Origin: Phoronis ovalis
Taxonomy: Eukaryota > Phoronida > Phoronidae
Direction of reading: 5' to 3'
DNA: 24,465 nucleotides
Assembly: GCA_028565635.1 (NCBI GenBank)
Contig: JAOXYB010019848.1
Span: 1-24,465, forward strand
The position numbers and the translations under genes are program-made. Shown piece after piece: positions 1 through 8,779 of the stretch (within the stretch, counting starts at the first letter, position 1; each line of letters opens with the position of its first letter). The notes beneath the pieces are model-generated. The model saw only the letters and a list, made by a program, of their open reading frames with translations. It was not told the origin of the DNA and did not search any database.

Positions 1-6
1 TAAGTA

Positions 7-58
7 AAACGTCCGGCAGAACGATGTTCTCGCGAGATTTCTCGATGTCCGGACGTTT
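7..58. repeat. Interrupted palindrome centred on TCTCGCGAGA
   Basis: Core TCTCGCGAGA at 28-37 is a perfect 10-bp palindrome. Arms AAACGTCCGG (7-16) and CCGGACGTTT (49-58) are exact reverse complements at symmetrical distance from the same centre. TCTCGCGAGA is a known CpG-promoter element in animals, bound by BANP in mammals; a regulatory role here is inferred only. Confidence 0.6.
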
Positions 59-97
59 AGCCCCAAGATATGCCGTCTGGTAACCGGACGTTTAGCC
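49..97. repeat. 14-bp direct repeat, 35-bp spacing
   Basis: CCGGACGTTTAGCC occurs at 49-62 and again at 84-97. The second copy repeats the right arm of the upstream palindrome. Confidence 0.7.
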
Positions 98-145
98 ACA
101 GCCTATTTTTAAACGTGGGTATGCAGCCCAAAGTATAAAAATAAC

Positions 146-191
146 CCATTTTTAGGGATTTTGGTACAAAATAGAGACTCCATTTTTAGGG
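146..191. repeat. 12-bp direct repeat, 34-bp spacing
   Basis: CCATTTTTAGGG occurs at 146-157 and 180-191. Confidence 0.6.
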
Positions 192-493
192 TTTTCCCTC
201 AGAAAAATTGCCTTGAAAAGCTTCCTTTGGACAGCACATCCCAATACTCGTCATATATGTAAATGCCCCCAGACTAAAAATCTTTGTCGGTCAGTATACC
301 AATGGCCTTGCTTCTGTTGGTCAATAAACCAACTGTAAGATACAGGCACTTACTGCTCTTACATGGATGCAGAAATACTACTTCAATGTTAAAATTGGTT
401 TTATGAGCTGCTGTGCAATCTGAAATGAGTATATCAGAATCAAAGAAAAAGCAGAGCACTCGTATACCAAAACTGGCAAAAAACAGGAAGCAT

Positions 494-560
494 ATGACAA
501 AATCAGTGACCATCAGTATATACCTAAATGGCAAAATCACTGACTGTCAGTATACCTTAG
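494..560. repeat. Two imperfect ~34-bp tandem units
   Basis: Unit 494-527 (ATGACAAAATCAGTGACCAT...) and unit 528-560 (ATGGCAAAATCACTGACTGT...) share most positions, both ending in a CAGTATA...ACCT motif. Another GTCAGTATACC lies at 290-300. Confidence 0.55.
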
Positions 561-1113
561 GTTCAAACCCACCCTTGGTAGCAGAACCTCAACCGTATTG
601 ACAATCATATCTCCGGGTCAGGATTAGCTTGTTCATGCTCGGCGGCAGTTAGCTGTGTTGAAACTGTTTTTTTCTTCATGTTTTATTAAATAACAATTTA
701 ATTCCCTAAAACAACCACAAGATAAAATTTATGTTAATTGACTGTTCATTTTATATAGGAGATTTATAGTGTTTTCATATTATTTGTGTAGTAAAGACGT
801 TTGTAATCTCTAACTCTGTGCTACTGAGAGGGGGGTAGTCAGGGTTCCTGTTGTATATAGAAATCTCCTTGGGAAGTGATAGTGTGTACATTTGTATACT
901 TTGCAATATAAATGTAAGTGCAGATTCACTGGAACAGACAACGTTCCATAATTATCAGTTGGATTGTATGCTTAAATATGTAATAATTAACAAATTATGC
1001 AGTAAGTTTTTTTTGGTACCATTCAGCTTGATGAAGTTTGACAGTGTGACTATGTTATAAAATTAGATCAAATATACATGCAAATTTTCTATTTTTTGTG
1101 TCTTCCTCAACAG

Positions 1114-1250
1114 TACCATTACTGAATCAACCAATGCCAATAATACATCAACAGAACCAACAACTCCTCAAGGAGATTTGCCTGAGGTTGGGTCAGCTGA
1201 AGAAGAACATCATAGCAGTATGACCATATTCTTTATACTGCTTGTAGTTG
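1114..1250 (+). CDS. SLC9A8: NHE8 exon: extracytoplasmic N-terminus and start of first membrane helix
   Basis: Acceptor ctcaacag, donor GTAAGT. Entry phase 2 (one leading T), exit phase 1. It encodes a Thr/Asn-rich stretch with two overlapping N-glycosylation sequons (NNTS, residues 9-12), an acidic run (EEEHH), then [12 protein letters not shown], matching the conserved SGMTIFF start of the NHE8 membrane domain. An in-frame TAG at 1064-1066 and no in-frame ATG after it show that the start codon lies in a further upstream exon. Confidence 0.85.
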
Positions 1251-4200
1251 GTAAGTGCTTGCTTTTAGTGATACACTCAAATTTAAGGCATGTATGATGG
1301 AAAAACTTGTAACTAAGGACTGATTAATGTTTGATTAAAATTCAATAGCACTGAGAAGTATCAATCTTTTTTTTAAAAGAAATTGTTAAATATATATCAT
1401 TAGTCTATTTCAATGTTTCTTATAGGGATGTGAAAACATGGTATATGTAACATTTAAGATTAAATATTTGATTGATAAATGAGGGTTGATTTCTATTGTG
1501 TATGCATAGCATTTAAAATTATATTAAAAAATTAATGTGCATACTATCTAATTCTGCAGCTGTCAGTATATTGGTCATACACCTCCTCATACATACCAAG
1601 TTCCACTATTTACCAGAGAGCGTTGCTGTCGTTTTATTAGGTTAGTATAACATAGGGGAAGAAAAACAATATCAATTATTAGTACAGTGCTGTAAACAAT
1701 CTTAGTCTCTATTATATATTTTAAGCCTATTATTTATTTTCATCTTTGTTAGTTCAGCATACATTACTTTTGTATATTCAATCACAAGAATTAAAACTTT
1801 ACGTAACATAATCTTATTCTCTATTTTTTATTTTCGTCTTTATTGTTTCAGCATAAATTGCTTTTATATATTCAATCGCAAGAATTATCGTCAGACTGAT
1901 TAAGCCTGTAAATTTCCCTTTAACTATGTAATAGTTTTAAATAAAAAGTTAATTGGAAAATGTAATTAGAATATTCACTTGATTTTTTTATGTGACCATA
2001 TTACTTGTTTAAAAGCCTATAAATGATATCACTGGTGATATTCAGAGCTTCGAATCCTCATTTTATGCACTTGATGGTAACACTTTCTACTCTAGTTTTG
2101 TTAATGTTTTCTAGGTACTATAATTGGCCTCATTCTGAGACTGTTTGAAGCTAACAACATGGGCAACTGGCAGAAAGAAGAGTCATTCCCTCCAACCATA
2201 TTTTTTCTGGTTCTTTTGCCTCCTATTATTTTTGAAAGTGGTTACAATCTTCACAAGGTTTGTATTTTTAATTGTTTTTTTCTCGCATGTGCTGGCTACA
2301 GTCTTTACTTCTTTACTGTCTAGACAAATCAGATCACCATGATGATAAATTGATAATGTGTTTAAGTAGCACATTTTTTTACCCATAGTGTGGCATATGA
2401 AGGTTTTAACAAATGAATCATTATTTTAATCTTTATTAAAATAATCAAATCTGCTGTGTACTAATGCTGTTGCTGCTTTTGTTTCAGGGTAATTTTTTTG
2501 AGAATATTGGTACAATATTATTGTTTGCCATTATGGGAACAATAGTTTCAGCTGTGTGTATTGGAGGTGGTCTATACCTGCTGGGAATGGTAAGACAATC
2601 TTTAACATGTAGTATCAAAATAAAAAACACGTGTTTAGTACTATAAAAACTACTGTTACCCAATTGTATCTAAAGTTTTGTAATATGAAAGCTTAACATT
2701 TTCAGTTGTTATATTTAGGTCACACTCAGTGGTTTAATTATTATCACTCACCAGAATGTTGATTCTTCAATTTCCTTTAAGAAATTATAATTTTTTTTAA
2801 ATTTCATCTAATAGAATTACATTTCATTTAAGAAATTATTAGTACTTTAGTCTCAGTGTCCATATCCAATTATCTCAATGAATCAAATGACAGTTAGAGT
2901 TTTATCAACTGTGTAGTCTGCTGAAACTGAATCTGTCCTTTGTTTCAATGTTACTGAACCAAATGGAAGTTTCAAAGTACTTTGATAATGAATAATACAG
3001 AAATTTTATAAAATAATGCACTTCTTTTTTACAATGAAAAACTTTTTTTGGTGTAATTTCCTTACCTGTGTATAAAAGTGTTGTAAGGCTCTGTTAATTT
3101 GTTTTAGTATATTTTGCACTCCATTTGTATGGTTTTTCTTTTGCTTATTAGACATTTTTTTACAGGCTGGTGTGGCATATAAGTTGGATATTGTTGAAAG
3201 TTTTGCATTTGGCTCCATGATATCAGCAGTTGATCCTGTGGCCACGCTTGCCATATTCCATGCTCTCGACATCGACCCAGTTTTATACATGTTAGTGTTT
3301 GGTGAAAGTGTGCTCAATGATGCTGTATCGATTGTACTTACCACGTGAGTATTTAGTGCTTTTGCACTGCTAAAGCATGGTCAGAACTGAGCATTAAATA
3401 TTAAGCACATGTTGGACATGTGACCCTGTCTAGTTACAACTTTAAGCTTTGTCATCTGAAGAGAGGTTAAAAATGTAAAAGATGCAGTTTAGTCTAGGAT
3501 TTAGTGAATTGGTGATCACTTTTTCAAAAATCATTTGTTAGGTGAGAAAGGTGTCACGTGCATTCTCAAAGTGCATAAGAAGGTTCAGAAGGAATTATAT
3601 TAATTGGAATCTTATTGATTTTTATTGCTGCATAATAAGCTTCCTTTTATCCCAAACTTTCTGTTCTACGTGCTGCTTCAAATGCAGATTTGACCCACAT
3701 ATTTCCCTATACAAGTGGTAAATTTCAGAGGTAAGAAACAGTTCTATTGTTTGAAAAATGTCTTGCCATTTAAACATTTTTCTAATGCAAGTACTAGCTA
3801 AAAAGCTAAGTAAAACCATAAATCATGAAAGACCAATTATTTTATGTTTAACTGCTATCATTTTTCAGTACTATAGTGGAGTTATCAAGTCCTTCATTTG
3901 CTGCTATGAGTGGAATAGCAGTGTTTGCCCATGCTGTTGGAAGGTTCTGTCTTATGTTCTTTGCATCAGCAGCCATAGGCACAGCTTTTGGCATTGTTAG
4001 TGCAATTATATCCTTTTACAAAAACAGAGTATTTCATTTTATATAACTTTTGAATGTTTAAAGAATGTTTTGCAGTTTGTAAATTGTGTCCTATTTAAAA
4101 AAAGCTGTTGTCTGAAAATACTACCAGGAGACCTGAAAATAATTATATAGGGGTAATGCGAACTTGACACAATTCAATTTTTAACCACCATCCACCGATG

Positions 4201-7200
4201 TGGAATTGCATTCTTATACCCGTATAAGTACGGGGATAGGGGTTAAAACAAGTATACAATGTCATGTTCCTGTTAATTATAAAAGGTGGAATTGGAGTGA
4301 ATGTGCGAAGATTTTTCAGTCCATGTACTTTGAATACATACAACTAATTTCATCATAATTGCTGAAATGTTGCATCGAAAAGATTTTGATTTAAAATTAG
4401 CGAAACACATCTTTCTTCATAATCACCTATTTGTAACTTTAAAAGAACTCTTTGTAATCAGCCATGTTTTGTAAATGTTGTACTGAATTGTAAATTATCT
4501 TCCTTATGACACTTCTGAAAGTAATATGTATAGTACTGTACATTGAATGTTAGTGGATTTATACACTTTTTTATGACATGTATCATACCTTAACGTGCAT
4601 ACCTATTAAAATTTATTGATTTACGAAAGACGCCATCATTGGAGTTTGGTATGATGTTGGTGTTTTCATACGTTCCTTATGGCTTAGCAGAGGGACTCCA
4701 CTTATCGGGTAATTACCATTTGTTTGTCTTTGGATACCAGATGCCACTGTATGCTGGCCCCTCACCTGTTCTGGGATTGAAAAAAATAACAACATGCTAT
4801 TCAATTGTTTTGTACATTTTCTATCATTACATATACCACATCGAATACATTTTGATTAAATAATCAAAGTTAAGGCTTGCTTAATTGACTTTGCAGATAT
4901 TTTTCTTTATAAACACGTCAAGTAATATCTTGAATATTGAGATTCTCACTATATGTCATCTATCATGGCATCCAAAAGAACTATTAAAGATATCGTATGT
5001 TTTTCACAACAATTCAACTTCTTGGCAAATCCTGTTTTGTTGTTTATATTTTATATCATTACACGACAATATTTGCAGGCATAATGGCAATCTTATTCTG
5101 TGGCATTGTCATGTCACATTACACACATCAGAACCTGTCTCCAGTCACACAGATTACAGTACAGCAAACCTTCAGGACAATCTCTTTTATAGCTGGTAAG
5201 TATCGATAGTATATTAGGGTTATAGTAGCTGTTTGATAATTCAAAAATTATCTCCATTTGCTGTTCTGTATAGACTACTAGTATGCTATGCCAGCCTTTG
5301 TATGGTTTTAAATCATGATGTTGGGTTTGCATAATAGCTATCTGTGTGTAATTATGAGAGCTTGGTAAATTTGAAGTAGATGAGTATAGGTATAATATGG
5401 TGTAAGACTTTATCTTAGGAAAATCAGGTGTCATTAAATAAATATGGATGGATTTGCATGGAATGTGAATTAAAGTAAATGTTACAAATCATACGATATA
5501 AGTGATTGAAAAGATTAATTAAAATATATACTTAATAATTTGTATGTAATGATAACCAACTTCAATATCATAATAGTTTTGCTGCAAAAAGTTTATCCCA
5601 ATCTGTCCACTACTGTACCAGATTTCGATTAATGCAGGGTTGATAATATTCTTATCTGTTTCAGAAACATGTGTCTTTGCCTACCTGGGTCTTGCCATAT
5701 CAAGTTTCAAACATGAGGTCAAGTTACCTCTAGTCATTTGGAGTATTGTAAGTATTTGGGGAATGATGTCAGAGCTGTCATTCTCAATCTTGCTCTCTGC
5801 TTAGCAGTTAATTTACTTCAGATACATCTAGCCAGACAGGAGGATGTGGCTCAGTGACCTTGTATAACATGTAACAATTCCCAATACATAGTTTTTCACA
5901 AAAATTGGTTGAAAATTCTGGCACAAATGTTTTTTTTTACCAAATGAGACTCATGAAAAGTGTTTGCTGCCAAGCTACCATTCAAAATTGTTTATAGCAT
6001 TTTTCTTCCATAAATTGTGTGTGAAAAGTATGAAAAGTACTGATTCATATTAAATTTCTGTCTTAGATTCAATTTTTTTAAAAATATTCTGAAGGTATTT
6101 TATAAATTTCATATAGTTATGTAATTATCTGTAAAATTGGATAGAGCATATATATAAACAAGGATTTAAATTAAGTTTACAAACTAAATTATACAACCTT
6201 TTATGTTAAAATTACCTTTAATGGCTAACAAATAATACCAAATGGTATTTTTATCACACTTACAGTTCTTCCATTCTGTTATTTTAGTTTGCTTCACTGA
6301 AACCTTGTTGTACTATTTTCAGGTCCTGTGTTTAGTTGGTCGAGCTTTGAACATATTCCCATTGTCATTCTTGGCTAATTACTTCAGAGAACACAAGTTA
6401 ACAAGAAAAATGCAGTTTATTATGTGGTTCAGTGGTGAGTGATAAATTTCTGATATGTATGTACCTGCTGAGTGTCTGTGACTTTTTAGGTTGTTCACAT
6501 TTATTGACAAATCTCACCTGTAATTTTTTTAGGGTAAAAACAAAATCTTTTCATCTAACCATAGATAATTTGGTACTCTCATTTATAGTTAGATAGATAA
6601 CCTGTTTTGACTAAGAAAATAATTACCCTTACAGCGGATAATGCTGGGATTCCAATTTCTGACGTTTTGCTGCAATGTCGGAATATATTCTCTGGCGAAA
6701 ACTTTTAATCTTAAAATTGATCACAATTTCTTGCAGTTTACTGTACTTTGGAGGGGATAACATAAAAAGAGATAAAGTTATAGGAGGGAGTATTTGTAGA
6801 GCTCCAATTATAGTCGGAGTTATTTCCAATTATGGGGGAAATGGGAAGGAAAGTAATAGTAAAATCATAAGCAATGAAATCCAAGAGGGATGGCAAAACT
6901 TTTTAAGTGAACACCACTGAGGTCACATAAAATACACACATTTGTAAATGGTACATATATGTCTTCATTATAGGGTTAAGAGGAGCTATTGCATTTGCAC
7001 TAAGTTTACACACAGAATTTGGAGAGGAAAAACGGCATGTCATAGTCACCACCACTTTAATCATTGTCTTATTCACGTTGCTGGTGTTAGGTGGTTCTAC
7101 CATGCCTCTGATGAAAGTGAGTTTGAATTTGTTCAACTGCTGTTTGTGTTAAGATATTATGCATTATATGAAGCTGCTTAGATTTATTCAGAATTTACTG

Positions 7201-8779
7201 GACTGGAAATCAGAACCTTTACTGTAAGCCACAATATTTATCTAAGGAGCATAAGCATGAGATACTTTTCAAATCTGTAAAAACTAGAACTGCTCTCCAC
7301 AAAATGTCTAGTTTTTCCAAGATCCCTAGACAAGTCAGGGAAAGTATTTCTTTTAATTTCTGTTGCTTTAATGGTTATACATGTATGTTTTAGGTTTTGA
7401 ACAAATTTGATAAAAAGAAGAAGAAGAAAAGGAAGCATGATAGAGAAGTCACTCTCAGCAAAACGAAAGAAATGGTAAAGTTAATCTTCTTTGCCAGCCA
7501 ATTTTACTGGAATCATTGCTACCAGATATAATTAACTGGACAGATCCTTTTGAAAATGTTATATGTAATAACTAACCATAGTTTGACAAAATCAACTCTT
7601 TGTATTGCAAATCATACCATACATTAGATTTTCTGGTTAAATATACCGAGTCAACTAAATAGAATTAAAATATGAAAGCTTCGAGACATTTGATATGCGA
7701 CTTTGTGATCACATGATATTCAGCTGCATACTCCTTTGAGTTTGTAATCAGAAGTTGGTGATGATGTATAATTTCAAATTTCCAGGTTAAAGTTAGAATT
7801 ATGCGAGTGTGCCATCACAAATGTTACTAACAAATGTACAATATAGGAAAAACTGTATTATGCAATTATAAAACTTGCAAATATTATTTTCTTTACATTG
7901 TTTTCATTTTACAGGGAGAGGCGGTTGATTCGGAGCATCTCTCTGAATTAACTGAAGAGGAGTACGAGTATAATTATGTCAAGCCTCATTTGAAAGGATT
8001 CAAAAAGATTGATGCCAAGTATCTCATACCATTTTTAACCCGAAGATTTACCCAACAGGTAAACAAAATTTTACAATGGTCCCAACCAATTATCTCTGCA
8101 TAAATGATTGTTATAACACACAAAATACGCAAAATTTTGTTGGAACATGCGTACCCACTTTCATATTGACCGCTTTCATTGCAAACGATAGTATTAACTA
8201 CAATGATTGTTGAAAGCCTGTTTAATTTTATATATCAAAGAGTTTTTTGATGACAACTACCAATAATGGGCCATTGCTGTGGCTCAGCGGGAGCTCAAGC
8301 TATGAAGGTCAATACATGCATCTGTATAGTCTACCAAAGACTGTACGTTATATTTAATTTTAAAACATTTGCAAAAAAATAGATGGATTGAGCAAACGTT
8401 TAACTCTAAACATACTGTATTACTTGTACATCTTTTAGGCAACATCACATTTTTATGCTTTTTGTGTATAATTATAAAAATATTATAGCACCCTGTGTAC
8501 CTGTAATACTGAACGTGTTACGACCGACTCAGACAGTCATAATTTGACCTGTTTATACTCCTTTGAGTTACTACATTGTTTTAGCTCAGCGGTTAAAATT
8601 TATCTTTTTGGTTTTTGATCATCCTTTTTTGTTTACAGGATCTTCGTGATGGAAAGAAGCAGATGAGTAATTTAACAGACAAATGGTATCAAGAAGTCAG
8701 AGCAGTGCCATCTGAGTCGGAAGAAGAAGAGGAGAATGCTTCACCAACCCAGCCATTGGTAGATGTAACTCATCACTAA
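1114..8779 (+). CDS. SLC9A8: Sodium/hydrogen exchanger 8-like (NHE8), 14 exons, 5' partial
   Basis: Predicted electroneutral Na+(K+)/H+ antiporter of the CPA1/SLC9 family; the vertebrate NHE8 orthologue acts in Golgi/endosomal and apical membranes. Exons: 1114-1250, 1560-1640, 2115-2257, 2488-2589, 3166-3344, 3869-4007, 4603-4708, 5079-5195, 5665-5747, 6323-6434, 6974-7116, 7394-7474, 7915-8058, 8639-8779. They join to 568 residues plus TAA with all phases consistent, close to the ~580 of vertebrate NHE8. Visible motifs by window residue: [15 protein letters not shown] (about 102-116, inhibitor-region helix), DPVAT (177-181), GESVLNDAV (200-208, the Asn-Asp ion-site pair at 205-206), RGAIAFALS (402-410), and the NHE8-specific tail [14 protein letters not shown]. 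The first base of exon 1114 completes a codon from an upstream exon, so the start codon is missing. No key residue is lost. The NHE8 identity rests on matches along the whole length, from MTIFF and LPESVAVV to the SELTEEEY tail; it comes from family recall, not a search. Confidence 0.95.
1560..1640 (+). CDS. SLC9A8: NHE8 exon: membrane helix 1-2 linker
   Basis: Acceptor ttctgcag, donor GTTAGT; phase 1 in and out. Encodes [20 protein letters not shown] then VAVVLL. The [11 protein letters not shown] block corresponds to [11 protein letters not shown] in vertebrate NHE8. Confidence 0.92.
   Translation: MSVYWSYTSSYIPSSTIYQRALLSFY
1698..1887. repeat. Imperfect ~110-bp tandem duplication in an NHE8 intron
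   Basis: Copy 1 (1698-1793) begins AATCTTAGTCTCTATT and ends ATTCAATCACAAGAATTA. Copy 2 (1810-1887) begins AATCTTATTCTCTATT and ends ATTCAATCGCAAGAATTA. Both contain a TTCAGCATA(C/A)ATT block and CTTTT(G/A)TATATTCAATC. Copy 2 is shorter by an internal deletion. It sits in intron 1641-2114. Confidence 0.75.
2115..2257 (+). CDS. SLC9A8: NHE8 exon: [10 protein letters not shown] helix
   Basis: Acceptor ttttctag, donor GTTTGT. Residues 74-120. Holds [18 protein letters not shown] followed by [13 protein letters not shown], the most conserved SLC9 segment, in the helix implicated in amiloride-type inhibitor sensitivity. Confidence 0.95.
2488..2589 (+). CDS. SLC9A8: NHE8 exon: transmembrane helix after LHK
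   Basis: Acceptor tgtttcag, donor GTAAGA; phase 0 both ends, 34 codons. Encodes [20 protein letters not shown] and continues [14 protein letters not shown], aligning with GNFFQNIGSITLFAVFGTAI of vertebrate NHE8. Confidence 0.95.
2590..3165 (+). other. SLC9A8: NHE8 intron, no internal feature
   Basis: GTAAGA...TACAG intron of 576 nt. AT-rich, with a duplicated TTTAAGAAATTAT motif near 2777 and 2827 and nothing else I can identify. Confidence 0.7.
3166..3344 (+). CDS. SLC9A8: NHE8 exon: ion-translocation core ([14 protein letters not shown])
   Basis: Acceptor tttttacag, donor GTGAGT; exit phase 2. Residues 155-213 contain [20 protein letters not shown] and [17 protein letters not shown]. The Asn205-Asp206 pair is the ND motif typical of electroneutral exchangers; the aspartate is the family's essential cation/proton-binding residue. 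Confidence 0.96.
3345..3868 (+). other. SLC9A8: NHE8 intron, no internal feature
   Basis: GTGAGT...TTTCAG intron of 524 nt. Nothing recognisable on either strand. Confidence 0.7.
3869..4007 (+). CDS. SLC9A8: NHE8 exon ending at a U12-type donor
   Basis: Acceptor tttttcag. Residues 215-260, including [20 protein letters not shown] and [10 protein letters not shown]. The exon ends at ATT (Ile260), directly before ATATCCTTTT. Reading on past that point gives SFYKNR, which does not match the family; the next family residues (LKF-IDLRK) resume at 4603. Confidence 0.9.
4008..4602 (+). other. SLC9A8: U12-type AT-AC intron in NHE8
   Basis: 5' end ATATCCTTTT (4008-4017) matches the minor-spliceosome donor ATATCCTTT. 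ACCTTAAC (4587-4594) matches the U12 branch consensus TCCTTAAC at seven of eight positions, with the branch A about 9-10 nt before the terminal AC (4601-4602). Only this boundary restores the family sequence [12 protein letters not shown]. No pyrimidine tract precedes the acceptor, as expected for this class. Confidence 0.92.
4603..4708 (+). CDS. SLC9A8: NHE8 exon after AT-AC intron
   Basis: Begins CTA TTA AAA after a terminal AC. Encodes [18 protein letters not shown] then [17 protein letters not shown], matching [19 protein letters not shown] of vertebrate NHE8. Donor GTAATT, exit phase 1. Confidence 0.93.
5079..5195 (+). CDS. SLC9A8: NHE8 exon: GIVMSHYTH loop
   Basis: Acceptor atttgcag, donor GTAAGT; phase 1 in and out. 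Encodes [20 protein letters not shown] then [18 protein letters not shown]. [17 protein letters not shown] is near-invariant in NHE6-NHE9. Confidence 0.96.
5665..5747 (+). CDS. SLC9A8: NHE8 exon: [10 protein letters not shown] helix
   Basis: Acceptor ctgtttcag, donor GTAAGT; enters phase 1, leaves phase 0. Residues 335-362, with [29 protein letters not shown] is the vertebrate equivalent. Confidence 0.94.
5846..5859 (+). repeat. tRNA A-box-like motif (possible SINE relic)
   Basis: GTGGCTCAGTGACC resembles a Pol III A box (TGGCNNAGTGG). No convincing B box (GGTTCRANTCC) follows, so this is not a tRNA gene; a decayed tRNA-derived SINE head is possible. Confidence 0.25.
6323..6434 (+). CDS. SLC9A8: NHE8 exon: [10 protein letters not shown] helix
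   Basis: Acceptor tattttcag, donor GTGAGT; exit phase 1. Encodes [20 protein letters not shown] then [18 protein letters not shown]. The GRAxNIFPLS and MWFSGLRGA (spanning the next intron) blocks are SLC9 hallmarks. Confidence 0.95.
6974..7116 (+). CDS. SLC9A8: NHE8 exon: RGA motif and last membrane helices
   Basis: Acceptor tcattatag, donor GTGAGT. Residues 401-447. [20 protein letters not shown] carries the conserved Arg of the RGA motif. The helix [20 protein letters not shown] closes the transporter domain, giving [10 protein letters not shown] at the membrane/cytosol boundary. Confidence 0.95.
7394..7474 (+). CDS. SLC9A8: NHE8 exon: lysine-rich juxtamembrane segment
   Basis: Acceptor tgttttag, donor GTAAAG; 27 codons, phase 0 both ends. 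Encodes [20 protein letters not shown] then LSKTKEM. The LSKTEKM block is conserved in vertebrates; the uninterrupted basic run is much stronger here and may contact anionic lipid (inference). Confidence 0.9.
7915..8058 (+). CDS. SLC9A8: NHE8 exon: conserved cytoplasmic tail
   Basis: Acceptor cattttacag, donor GTAAAC; 48 codons. [20 protein letters not shown] and [20 protein letters not shown] align with the [20 protein letters not shown] / LDAKYLNPFFTRRLTQ blocks of vertebrate NHE8 and discriminate NHE8 from NHE6/7/9. Confidence 0.95.
8059..8638 (+). other. SLC9A8: NHE8 last intron with two A-box-like motifs
   Basis: GTAAAC...TTTACAG intron of 580 nt. TGTGGCTCAGCGGGAGC (8278-8294) and TAGCTCAGCGGTTAAAA (8582-8598) both resemble the 5' half of a tRNA or tRNA-SINE. 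Neither has a B box or foldable tRNA downstream. Confidence 0.4.
8639..8779 (+). CDS. SLC9A8: NHE8 terminal coding exon
   Basis: Acceptor tgtttacag; stop TAA at 8777-8779. Encodes [20 protein letters not shown], an acidic Ser/Glu run (SESEEEEEN) and ends PLVDVTHH. Vertebrate NHE8 ends shortly after the equivalent SGSEDDEQELL, so this tail is about ten residues longer. Confidence 0.95.
   Translation, partial: DLRDGKKQMSNLTDKWYQEVRAVPSESEEEEENASPTQPLVDVTHH

Larger units (their letters stand above)
1..1113. other. Upstream region of NHE8, no exon recognised
   Basis: Everything before the first recognised NHE8 exon; probably intron 1 and/or promoter. It has a CpG-rich palindrome at 7-58, short repeats at 49-97, 146-191 and 494-560, and otherwise AT-rich unique sequence. 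Small open frames here lack splice-compatible ends and protein-like composition. I could not find a first exon ending in phase 2, which is what the 1114 exon requires. Confidence 0.6.
4709..6322 (+). other. SLC9A8: NHE8 introns 4709-5078, 5196-5664 and 5748-6322
   Basis: Three GT-AG introns separated by the exons 5079-5195 and 5665-5747. Apart from a tRNA A-box-like stretch near 5846-5859 I see only AT-rich unique sequence. Confidence 0.6.

Noticed and set aside
559-572. GGTTCAAACCC as a tRNA B box
   Set aside because: The flanks do not form a T-stem, and no A box or cloverleaf can be built upstream.
274-601. Open frames on both strands upstream of NHE8
   Set aside because: Low-complexity, overlapping short repeats, with no homology or compatible splice sites; likely chance frames.
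851-1060. Open frame as NHE8 first exon
   Set aside because: Starts at TTG, has no splice donor in phase 2 and no signal or NHE8-like N-terminus.
2046-2060. GCTTCGAATCC as a tRNA B box
   Set aside because: No A box or acceptor stem at the right distance; lies in an intron beside a short palindrome only.
4029-4629. Alternative GT-AG intron in place of the AT-AC intron
   Set aside because: It keeps the frame but replaces the conserved LKxIDLRK block with SFYKNR, the acceptor has no pyrimidine tract, and it ignores perfect U12 donor and branch signals.
6675-6920. 81-residue plus-strand open frame between NHE8 exons
   Set aside because: Lies in the intron before the RGA exon; flanking exons join in the family's frame with nothing missing, and the peptide has no recognised similarity.
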